Position numbers and translations under genes: made by a program. Below are positions 1-5,001 of a stretch of 5,001 bases of DNA, one piece after another (position 1 is the stretch's first letter; every line of letters begins with the position of its first letter). The DNA is from Pseudomonadota bacterium (lineage in GTDB: Bacteria; Pseudomonadota; Gammaproteobacteria; Burkholderiales; Methylophilaceae), in contig JAKPIR010000284.1 in NCBI GenBank assembly GCA_029549705.1, forward strand, positions 1-5,001, read 5' to 3'. The notes under the pieces are model-generated. The model was not told the origin of the DNA, did not search any database, and saw only the letters and a list, made by a program, of their open reading frames with translations.

Positions 1-501
1 GATGCCGGCAAACGGCTCGTCCAATAAAATAAAATCGGGGTCAGTTGCCAAACAGCGGGCAATTTCAACACGGCGGCGCTCGCCACCAGATAAACTCACC
101 GCGGCACTGTTTCGAATATGGGTGATGTGCAACTCTTCAAGTAAGGACTCTAACCTTGCATCCATTTCTTCTTCGGAAATTTCTTGCAGCTGTAAAACCG
201 CGAGAATGTTTTCAGAAACAGTGAGCTTGCGAAAAATAGAAGCCTCCTGAGGCAAATAAGATAAGCCCATTCTGGCGCGCATGTGAATGGGCATATGGCT
301 CAAATCTTTGCCATCCAGCGTGATTTTTCCATCATCTAAACTCACTAGGCCTACAATCATATAAAAACTGGTTGTTTTGCCAGCACCATTAGGCCCTAAC
401 AATCCGACCACTTCACCACTTTTAATGTGCAAAGAAATATCTTGCACCACCGTGCGCGATTTATAAGACTTACGTAGGTTTTCAACGATGAGTTCGCTCA
501 T
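1..501 (-). CDS. lptB: LptB, LPS export ABC transporter ATPase (partial, 3' end outside window)
   Basis: This is the cytoplasmic ATPase of the LptB2FGC complex, which powers LPS extraction from the inner membrane. I translated it by hand from ATG at 501-499; 167 codons are open to the left edge. The Walker A motif GPNGAGKT lies at residues 36-43 with Lys42. The Q-loop LPQEASIFRKLTV begins near residue 83, and its QEASIFRKL core is characteristic of LptB. The ABC signature LSGGERRR is at 137-144, and Walker B ends ILLDEP with Asp161 and Glu162. Against a usual length of about 240 residues, roughly 75 are missing, including the switch histidine. An in-frame stop just upstream means no earlier start is available. 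No Shine-Dalgarno sequence is visible before the ATG. It lies 47 bases after lptA and is probably co-transcribed with it. In many relatives rpoN follows, but that would be outside the window. Confidence 0.96.
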   Translation of the reverse strand, partial: MSELIVENLRKSYKSRTVVQDISLHIKSGEVVGLLGPNGAGKTTSFYMIVGLVSLDDGKITLDGKDLSHMPIHMRARMGLSYLPQEASIFRKLTVSENILAVLQLQEISEEEMDARLESLLEELHITHIRNSAAVSLSGGERRRVEIARCLATDPDFILLDEPFAGI

Positions 502-510
502 ATGCGTTAG

Positions 511-533
511 TTATTATTCTTCATTAATAATAA
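511..533. repeat. A/T-only inverted repeat between lptA and lptB
   Basis: A perfect 8-base inverted repeat (TTATTATT / AATAATAA) flanks a 7-base spacer in the 47-base gap between lptA's stop and lptB's start. With no G or C in the stem the hairpin would be weak, and no T-tract typical of an intrinsic terminator follows. It is therefore not called a terminator. It might modestly influence lptB translation or mRNA stability, or be chance in an AT-rich spacer. Confidence 0.4.
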
Positions 534-548
534 AAATGGGTTAGCTGA

Positions 549-1142
549 TTAAGGCGTGTCTTGTGTTTTTGGCTGTTCAGAGGCGGTGCTTGCTGCCTTT
601 TTATTTTTTGGCTGAATAATGGCGCGCACTCGGCCGCTGGTGGTTGTGCCATCCGCAGATTTGGCCCCGCCAATCACTTCTGCATATTCCGCATTGGCAT
701 CGTAGCTAATGTATTCACCATGCACAATGTCTTCCCCACGCTTGACCCACGCTTTGGTGTAGAGCTGCACTTTATCCATGCGGCCGTCATATTCAATACG
801 TTGCGCGCTGCCTTCCATGTACTCATTTTTACCCTCGCGCTTTTGTTTGAAAGTCGTTGGGTTGCCAGTGGAAGTGCTATGCTGAAAACCGGCGCTATCC
901 TCACGCACAATAAGTTTATCGGCACGAATAATTAATGTGCCTTGCGTTAAAATCACATTGCCAGAATATGTACTTATCTGTTTTGCATCGTCCACTTTTA
1001 CGCTGTCGGCTTCTAAGTTAATGGGTTTATCGCGGTCGGCAGCTTCAGCCAACACATTGGTAGAAACACCAATCATCATGATGAAACTCACCAGCGCCAG
1101 AATGCCTAAAATGGGATGTGTATTTTTGACTGGTTTGTTCAT
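549..1142 (-). CDS. lptA: LptA, periplasmic LPS-transport bridge protein
   Basis: LptA is the soluble periplasmic beta-jellyroll (OstA-like) protein that bridges LptC in the inner membrane to LptD in the outer membrane, forming the groove along which LPS moves. The 197-residue product is close to the usual 170-200. Residues 1-32 look like a Sec signal peptide: basic start, hydrophobic stretch from Ile11 to Val30, and cleavage likely after Ala32 or Ala34. The mature start, DKPINLEADSVKVDD (38-52), is typical of the family, as is the following YSGNVILTQGTLIIRADKL stretch (59-77). The C-terminus from about 178 is a hydrophilic Lys/Ser/Thr/Gln tail. The ATG overlaps lptC's TGA as ATGA, and a GGAG ribosome-binding site lies 5 bases upstream, inside the end of lptC, suggesting translational coupling. 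The stop is TAA. Confidence 0.94.
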   Translation of the reverse strand: MNKPVKNTHPILGILALVSFIMMIGVSTNVLAEAADRDKPINLEADSVKVDDAKQISTYSGNVILTQGTLIIRADKLIVREDSAGFQHSTSTGNPTTFKQKREGKNEYMEGSAQRIEYDGRMDKVQLYTKAWVKRGEDIVHGEYISYDANAEYAEVIGGAKSADGTTTSGRVRAIIQPKNKKAASTASEQPKTQDTP

Positions 1143-2146
1143 AATTTCTCCGAAGCACGTTTTGCCTTAGCGTTAGTTTTTGATTGGTTTGATTTTGTTG
1201 GCGATAGTTTAGTTGCACTGGTACTTTTAGTCGATGCTTTCTTAGCTTGAGACTTTACAGATGTTGGTTTTACCGCACTCGATGTTTTGGCATTACTCTT
1301 AACATTGTTTGTTTTGCTGATTGCAGTTTTTTTGCTATTTTTTGTATCCAATTTACTTTTCAAAGCCGCGGGTTGTTTGTTTACTGTTTTCTTGGCGTCA
1401 TTGTTTTTGGTACTCGATTTCAATGCTACAGATTTTGTGGTCGTTTTTTGTTCGCCAGCCGATTGTTTGTCAGCTGTTTTACGCAATGCAGGTTTAGCGG
1501 TGTTTTCTGCAATCGGCGGTTGAATTTTGTTTTTTGATGCACTTTTTTTAACGTTTGATTTTTTCAATGGCGGTCTTTCATAGTGCGCTTTTACCTTATG
1601 CAATAACGTGACCGTGTTTTTATCTTTTTCATAAATCATCCCTGTGGCGTGTATAACGGTTTTAGGCGCCTGACGAATAATGACGGGCCTGTCAGTGCGC
1701 ACTAAATCAATATTTGGCAAAATTTCCAGATAATCTGTCTCTACCGTCATTTCACCTTTTTCAGCAAATGCTTCGCGGGTTACTTTAACTTGGTCGTATA
1801 ACTTTACTTCTTCGCCATTGCTGGAAACGTCACCGCGCTGCCCTTCAACGCGGGTATACGGTTTACCGATTGTATATTGCGTGTAACGCGGCTGCTTTAA
1901 TTCAGTCGCATCATTATCAGGAAAATGCTTCATCTCAACCGCAGCTAAGGTATAGCGCAACTTTCCGTTAATATCGGTTTGCGTGGTGACAAAATTGCTG
2001 ACAATATAATCAGGGTCATGTCGGCTTGAGCCATCCAGTTTTGGTGTAGGAGGTTGCACAATCAGGTTAATCCAAGCGGCTAATATTGCCAAAATCGCCA
2101 ATAACGTGATTGGGAAAACGATCGCTGAACGTGCTTTGGTAATCAT
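1139..2146 (-). CDS. lptC: LptC, inner-membrane LPS-transport protein with long Lys-rich C-terminal tail
   Basis: LptC is a bitopic inner-membrane protein that receives LPS from LptB2FG and hands it to LptA. An N-terminal transmembrane helix spans about residues 8-30 (IVFPITLLAILAILAAW). A periplasmic LptC/YrbK-type beta-jellyroll domain follows at about 40-190, recognisable from HDPDYIVSNF (43-52), the RYTLAA..M.HFPD region (64-77), VSSNGEEVKLYDQV (107-120) and the TDYLEI..N....TD pattern (137-152). Family members are usually about 190 residues. This one is 335, because about 142 residues (194-335) of low-complexity Lys/Ser/Thr/Ala/Asn sequence are appended. By the expected topology that tail is periplasmic. 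The start is the first ATG before the helix, 15 bases after kdsC, with only a weak ribosome-binding site. The TGA stop overlaps lptA's ATG. Overall identity is sparse in this fast-evolving family, so the operon position adds much to the call. Confidence 0.9.
   Translation of the reverse strand: MITKARSAIVFPITLLAILAILAAWINLIVQPPTPKLDGSSRHDPDYIVSNFVTTQTDINGKLRYTLAAVEMKHFPDNDATELKQPRYTQYTIGKPYTRVEGQRGDVSSNGEEVKLYDQVKVTREAFAEKGEMTVETDYLEILPNIDLVRTDRPVIIRQAPKTVIHATGMIYEKDKNTVTLLHKVKAHYERPPLKKSNVKKSASKNKIQPPIAENTAKPALRKTADKQSAGEQKTTTKSVALKSSTKNNDAKKTVNKQPAALKSKLDTKNSKKTAISKTNNVKSNAKTSSAVKPTSVKSQAKKASTKSTSATKLSPTKSNQSKTNAKAKRASEKL
1142..1567 (-). other. Low-complexity Lys/Ser/Thr/Ala-rich region encoding the LptC tail
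   Basis: This stretch encodes residues 194-335 of LptC. I count about 35 lysines in the last 145 residues, spaced roughly every three to five positions among Ser, Thr, Ala, Asn and Gln (for example KKASTKSTSATKLSPTKS at 302-319). There are very few acidic residues, almost no aromatics and no methionine. The composition resembles histone-H1-like or AlgP-like basic tails. No exact long DNA repeat was seen; the repetition is in composition only. The frame stays open and ends in the normal coupled stop, so the tail is genuinely encoded rather than an obvious frameshift product. Confidence 0.8.
1148..1151 (-). promoter_or_regulatory. Ribosome-binding site of lptA
   Basis: On the minus strand GGAG sits five bases before the lptA ATG, within the last codons of lptC. 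It is the clearest Shine-Dalgarno sequence in the window. It supports both the lptA start and coupling through the ATGA overlap. Confidence 0.75.
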
Positions 2147-2161
2147 TCACACACTTAACAG

Positions 2162-2728
2162 TTAGTTTGCCACGCTGGCTTGTTTTAAAAATGGCGCCAT
2201 TTGTGCATCAAATGTACCTTGTGATTGCATAATGAGCTCACATACTTCACGTACCGCGCCGTGGCCACCAGATTTTAGCGTGATGTAATGTGCATGATCT
2301 AACACAAGTTGTGGTGAAGCAGGCACCGCGATTGCACAGCCACATTGCAACATCGGCGGCAAATCAACCACATCATCACCCATAAACGCACATTGCGCTG
2401 GTGTTAAACCAGAAATTTTAACCAAATCTTGAAAGGCAGCGAGCTTATCTTCAGCACCTTGGTAAAAATGGGCAACCCCTGTGCTTTCAGCCCTTTTCTT
2501 TACAACATTGGATGTGCGCCCAGTGATTATAGCGAGCGCTACGCCTGAAGCTTTAAGCAACTTCATGCCCAAGCCATCATGCGAATGAAAGGTTTTATAC
2601 TCCTGTCCATCATCGCCGATGGTGAGACCGCCATCCGTCATCACGCCATCCACATCAAGGACTAACAATTTGATATTTTTTAAACGACGCATGACTTCAT
2701 CGCTAATGCGTGTATTCAGTGTTTGCAT
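2162..2728 (-). CDS. kdsC: KdsC, 3-deoxy-D-manno-octulosonate-8-phosphate phosphatase
   Basis: KdsC hydrolyses Kdo-8-phosphate to Kdo and phosphate, the step before CMP-Kdo formation in LPS core synthesis. It is a cytoplasmic, Mg2+-dependent HAD-superfamily enzyme that is tetrameric in characterised members. The 188-residue length matches the family. HAD motif I is LDVDGVMTDG (24-33), with Asp25 as nucleophile and Asp27 as acid/base. Motif II is ITGR (68-71), followed by the typical region that ends in the motif III lysine in AEDKL (Lys95). Motif IV is GDDVVD (117-122), which supplies metal-binding acidic residues. The C-terminal GGHGAVRE (154-161) is the conserved tail segment of KdsC that reaches into the neighbouring active site. 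No cap domain is present, as expected. The ATG follows kdsD's TAA directly, with AAAGG about 9-10 bases upstream as ribosome-binding site. The stop is TAA. Confidence 0.96.
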   Translation of the reverse strand: MQTLNTRISDEVMRRLKNIKLLVLDVDGVMTDGGLTIGDDGQEYKTFHSHDGLGMKLLKASGVALAIITGRTSNVVKKRAESTGVAHFYQGAEDKLAAFQDLVKISGLTPAQCAFMGDDVVDLPPMLQCGCAIAVPASPQLVLDHAHYITLKSGGHGAVREVCELIMQSQGTFDAQMAPFLKQASVAN

Positions 2729-3733
2729 TTACACTACCTTTGCCAATAATAGATCGTGCATATTTAAAGCGCCCACTAATTTGCCTGCATCGTCAATAAC
2801 TAACAGCGCGTTGATTTTACGTTCCTCCATGATTTCAACGGCTTCAATAGCCAATTGATTTTGATGTATGGTGGTGGGGTTGCGGTGCATCACCTCTTTA
2901 ATGCCAGCAGTGGTGACATTGACGTTTTTTTCAAAAGCGCGTCTTAAGTCACCGTCTGTGAAAATGCCGATGGGTTGATCGTCTGCATCCACAATGGCGG
3001 TTAGCCCCAAACCTTTGCCGGACATTTCAAGTAACCCCTGCCTGAGCGAGGCATCCATTGAAACGGCGGGGATTTGTGCATCTTTGCGCATTAAGTCGCT
3101 CACGTGGATAAGCAGGCGCCGCCCCAAACTACCGCCTGGGTGCGAACGTGCGAAATCTTCAGCGGTAAAGTCACGCTGATCCAGCACACATAGCGCTAAG
3201 GCATCGCCCAATGCCAAGGCGACTGTACTGCTGGAGGTTGGCGCAAGTCCTAATGGACAGGCTTCTTTGCTCACGCTGGCACTTAGATGAATATCCGCAG
3301 CCTGTGCTAAAGATGAGGCGTCATTCCCAGTAATGGCAATAATGCTCGCCCCAAGCCGTTTGAGCGGGGTAATGATGGCGAGCAGCTCGTCGCTTTCACC
3401 TGAGTTTGAAAGTGCGATGACTATATCTCCGGCGGTAATCATGCCAAGATCGCCATGGCTGGCCTCCGCGGGGTGCATAAAAAATGCCGGCGTGCCCGTA
3501 CTTGCCAATGTGGAGGCAATTTTTCCGCCAATATGCCCCGATTTTCCCATGCCACTGACCACCACGCGGCCCTTGCACTGCAAAATAAGCGCTACCGCGT
3601 CTGAAAAATGTTGGTCGAGTCTATTCGCCAATGCATTTATTTCACTGGCTTCAAGTAGCAACACTTCACGCGCCAACGATAAGGTCGGCTGCTTGGCTGT
3701 TACTTGTGTTTGCGTCTTGTGAAGTGAAGGCAT
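2729..3733 (-). CDS. kdsD: KdsD, D-arabinose 5-phosphate isomerase (KpsF/GutQ family)
   Basis: KdsD interconverts D-ribulose 5-phosphate and D-arabinose 5-phosphate, the first committed precursor of Kdo. The protein has 334 residues, close to the 328 of E. coli KdsD. A sugar-isomerase (SIS) domain covers about 38-190 and is followed by two CBS domains (about 209-268 and 278-332). Visible family motifs are GMGKSG (61-66), HPAEASHGDLGM (87-98), SNSGES (109-114), KEACPLGLAPT (156-166) and ARSHPGGSLGRRL (195-207). His93, Glu116, Glu157 and His198 align with the residues recalled as catalytic in E. coli (His88, Glu111, Glu152, His193, offset of five). A GutQ- or KpsF-type paralogue is conceivable, but the kdsC-lptCAB context favours KdsD. 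It is the first gene of the operon. The start codon has only a weak AAGAAA-like site upstream. The stop is TAA. Confidence 0.95.
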   Translation of the reverse strand: MPSLHKTQTQVTAKQPTLSLAREVLLLEASEINALANRLDQHFSDAVALILQCKGRVVVSGMGKSGHIGGKIASTLASTGTPAFFMHPAEASHGDLGMITAGDIVIALSNSGESDELLAIITPLKRLGASIIAITGNDASSLAQAADIHLSASVSKEACPLGLAPTSSSTVALALGDALALCVLDQRDFTAEDFARSHPGGSLGRRLLIHVSDLMRKDAQIPAVSMDASLRQGLLEMSGKGLGLTAIVDADDQPIGIFTDGDLRRAFEKNVNVTTAGIKEVMHRNPTTIHQNQLAIEAVEIMEERKINALLVIDDAGKLVGALNMHDLLLAKVV

Positions 3734-3773
3734 TGCTAAAAATGATTTCTTAAAATGGACATAACTGAACGTT

Positions 3774-3802
3774 AGTATAAAAGGGAAAGCGCGAGATATA
3801 AA
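3774..3802 (-). promoter_or_regulatory. Predicted sigma-70-type promoter of the kdsD-kdsC-lptCAB operon
   Basis: Read on the minus strand, a TTTATA -35 box (3802-3797, 4 of 6 to consensus) is separated by exactly 17 bases from a TATACT -10 box (3779-3774, 5 of 6). Transcription would start near 3767 and leave a leader of about 34 bases before the kdsD ATG. The position and spacing fit well. No operator-like palindrome is evident beside it. This is prediction from sequence only. Confidence 0.5.
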
Positions 3803-3929
3803 GCCTTAAACCGCGTAAAAAGTGCTAAATAGAGTAAAATTATCCAAAAATACGGAAATTAGGCACAAATTTTGCTAACGACATTTTTTTGCTGTGCTTC
3901 GCTTCCAGTTATGAAACAATAGCGTTCAT

Positions 3930-3935
3930 TACAAT
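3930..3935 (+). promoter_or_regulatory. Possible -10 element for the antiporter gene
   Basis: TACAAT matches the sigma-70 -10 consensus at 5 of 6 and lies 32 bases before the antiporter ATG. No convincing -35 box is found 16-18 bases upstream. An A-rich stretch with AAAAGA lies just before the start codon and is at best a weak ribosome-binding site. The rest of the 234-base intergenic region (3734-3967) is AT-rich. I see no tRNA, riboswitch or strong hairpin in it. Confidence 0.25.
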
Positions 3936-3967
3936 ACCCGCGCCAAAGATAGATTAAAAGACAACCC

Positions 3968-4921
3968 ATGTTTGACACCTTACCCCAAATTTTATTGCTA
4001 TTAGTGAGCGCGGTGCTAGCAGTGGCGTTGTTTCGCAAATTTCGCCTGCCTGCCATGCTGGCTTATTTCTTTGTGGGCGCCATGTTGGGGCCGCATACCT
4101 TTGGCCTACTGCCTGATACTGAAGCAACACACGAGCTTGCGGAGTTTGGCATTGTATTTTTAATGTTTAGCATTGGACTTGAATTTAGCCTGCCGCAACT
4201 TTATGCCATGCGCAAAAAAGTGCTGGGCTTAGGTGGCGCGCAAGTGGTTTTGACCTTGGCGATTGTTATGGGTATAGCAAAATTAGCAGGTTTGGATTGG
4301 TCGGCCGCTTTTGTGGTAGGTGCAGCATTGGCTATGTCTTCTACGGCCATTGTGTCAAAAATACTCGCTGAACGGGTTGATTTGAATTCGCGCCATGGCC
4401 GCTTAAGTATCGGTGTGCTGCTTTTTCAAGACTTAGCCGTAGTGCCCGTGTTGGTGCTGATTCCGGCATTGGGTGCTGAAGGCGCCAAGCTTTTAGATGT
4501 GCTTGGTATGGCGATGCTCAAAGCTACCGCCATGTTGTTGTTTCTATTTACGGTTGGCAAGTGGTTAATCAACCCGTGGTTTAATTTGGTTGCCAGCCAG
4601 CGTTCACGCGAATTATTTGTCATGAACGTGCTGATGGTGACGTTACTCTTGGCTTATGTCACTAAGTTGGCGGGGCTTTCATATGCACTCGGGGCTTTTA
4701 TTGCCGGGATGCTGATTTCTGAAACCAAGTTTCGTTATCAGGTTGAGTCTGATATATCGCCGTTCAGAGATATTCTACTCGGGCTTTTTTTCATTAGTAT
4801 TGGCATGCTGCTGAATATGGCGCAAATACTTCAGCACATTGGTTTGGTCTTGCTGGTGCTCGTGGCGTTTATGCTGCTCAAAGCGTTTATCGTGATGTTG
4901 GTGGTGCGGTTTGTAAAATAG
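3968..4921 (+). CDS. CPA2-family (KefB/KefC-like) cation:proton antiporter, interrupted by in-frame TAG
   Basis: This is the membrane portion of a monovalent cation:proton antiporter-2 protein, the family of KefB, KefC and YbaL that exchanges K+ or Na+ for H+ across the inner membrane. The 317 residues before the stop are mostly hydrophobic helices, about ten by eye. Family motifs are RLPAMLAYFFVGAMLGP (26-42), GIVFLMFSIGLEFSLPQL (61-78), AMSSTAIVSKIL (122-133), LLFQDLAVVP (151-160, with the conserved Gln-Asp pair), YALGAFIAGMLIS (239-251) and SPFRDILLGLFFISIGM (264-280). The start, MFDTLPQILLLL, is where family members normally begin. The TAG at 4919-4921 cuts the protein before the conserved GEFGF helix and any C-terminal NAD-binding TrkA-N/RCK domain; full-length relatives run to roughly 600 residues or more. 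Exact substrate cannot be told from sequence. The gene is divergent from kdsD. It is probably non-functional as written unless the TAG is an error or is read through. Confidence 0.88.
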   Translation: MFDTLPQILLLLVSAVLAVALFRKFRLPAMLAYFFVGAMLGPHTFGLLPDTEATHELAEFGIVFLMFSIGLEFSLPQLYAMRKKVLGLGGAQVVLTLAIVMGIAKLAGLDWSAAFVVGAALAMSSTAIVSKILAERVDLNSRHGRLSIGVLLFQDLAVVPVLVLIPALGAEGAKLLDVLGMAMLKATAMLLFLFTVGKWLINPWFNLVASQRSRELFVMNVLMVTLLLAYVTKLAGLSYALGAFIAGMLISETKFRYQVESDISPFRDILLGLFFISIGMLLNMAQILQHIGLVLLVLVAFMLLKAFIVMLVVRFVK

Positions 4922-5001
4922 GAAATTGGTGTCGCGATTCGTACCGGCATCATTTTGGCGCAGGCGGGTGAATTTGGCTTTGTGATTTTAGCCTTAGGTG
5001 T
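4922..5001 (+). pseudogene. Continuation of the antiporter frame beyond the amber codon (runs off window)
   Basis: The same reading frame continues for 26 complete codons to the right edge without another stop, giving EIGVAIRTGIILAQAG followed by EFGFVILALG. The RTG..LAQ.GEFGFV pattern is a highly conserved segment of CPA2 antiporters and follows the preceding helix exactly where the family has it. The gene was therefore recently intact: only one codon is disrupted and no frameshift is involved. No ATG or ribosome-binding site is seen after the TAG that would support independent translation. If the TAG is a sequencing error, this belongs to the preceding CDS. Confidence 0.8.

Noticed and set aside
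507..524. Five-codon mini-ORF (M-K-N-N-N-stop) just upstream of lptB on the minus strand
   Set aside because: It lies in an AT-rich spacer, has no ribosome-binding site and is easily expected by chance. No attenuation structure accompanies it.
511..533. Intrinsic terminator between lptA and lptB
   Set aside because: The stem is A/T only with no GC pairs or trailing U-tract, and lptB is expected to be in the same operon.
561..935. 124-residue open frame on the plus strand opposite lptA
   Set aside because: It is antisense to a well-supported gene, its translation has no recognisable motif, and it is best explained as a shadow frame.
1247..1537. Cys/Phe-rich 96-residue plus-strand frame with hydrophobic stretches
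   Set aside because: The hydrophobicity arises because it is the complement of lysine-rich codons (AAA/AAG read as TTT/CTT) in the LptC tail. There is no start context or family match.
1142..1567. A separate histone-H1-like or AlgP-like gene fused or overlapping at the end of lptC
   Set aside because: The tail contains no methionine codon in frame and I saw no ribosome-binding site with an alternative start. It reads through from the LptC domain without a break.
3333..3722. 129-residue plus-strand frame opposite kdsD
   Set aside because: It is antisense to the conserved SIS domain, with no motif and no ribosome-binding site. It is a shadow of kdsD codon use.
3859..4056. 65-residue minus-strand frame overlapping the antiporter start and the intergenic region
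   Set aside because: It overlaps the conserved antiporter N-terminus, has no recognisable features and lacks a plausible ribosome-binding site.

Overview
The window carries the conserved LPS-assembly cluster of a Gram-negative proteobacterium. Read on the minus strand from about 3.7 kb down to position 1, it is kdsD - kdsC - lptC - lptA - lptB. A CPA2 (KefB/KefC-like) cation:proton antiporter gene runs divergently on the plus strand. The gene order, the protein sequences, a moderate GC content and the CPA2 antiporter next to kdsD all suggest a betaproteobacterium. A Methylophilaceae-like methylotroph is possible, but that genus-level guess rests on recall and is weak.

Layout: 1-501 holds the N-terminal 167 codons of lptB, which runs off the left edge. 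A 47-base gap (502-548) contains an A/T-only inverted repeat. lptA (549-1142) overlaps lptC (1139-2146) by an ATGA start/stop. kdsC (2162-2728) starts 15 bases upstream of lptC's start and abuts kdsD (2729-3733) with no gap. The 234-base region 3734-3967 separates the divergent transcription units and holds a credible sigma-70-type promoter for the kds-lpt operon. The antiporter reading frame starts at 3968, meets an amber TAG at 4919-4921, and then continues in the same frame with clearly homologous antiporter sequence to the right edge.

How the genes work together: KdsD makes arabinose 5-phosphate and KdsC removes the phosphate from Kdo-8-phosphate, so both supply Kdo for the LPS inner core. 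LptC, LptA and LptB belong to the Lpt machine that extracts finished LPS from the inner membrane and carries it across the periplasm. The cluster therefore couples synthesis of the core sugar to LPS export.

Most of the window is ordinary housekeeping sequence, and I found no evidence of an undescribed multi-gene system. Two things deserve a second look: the in-frame amber codon inside the antiporter, and a lysine-rich, low-complexity tail of about 140 residues on LptC that makes it much longer than its usual size.
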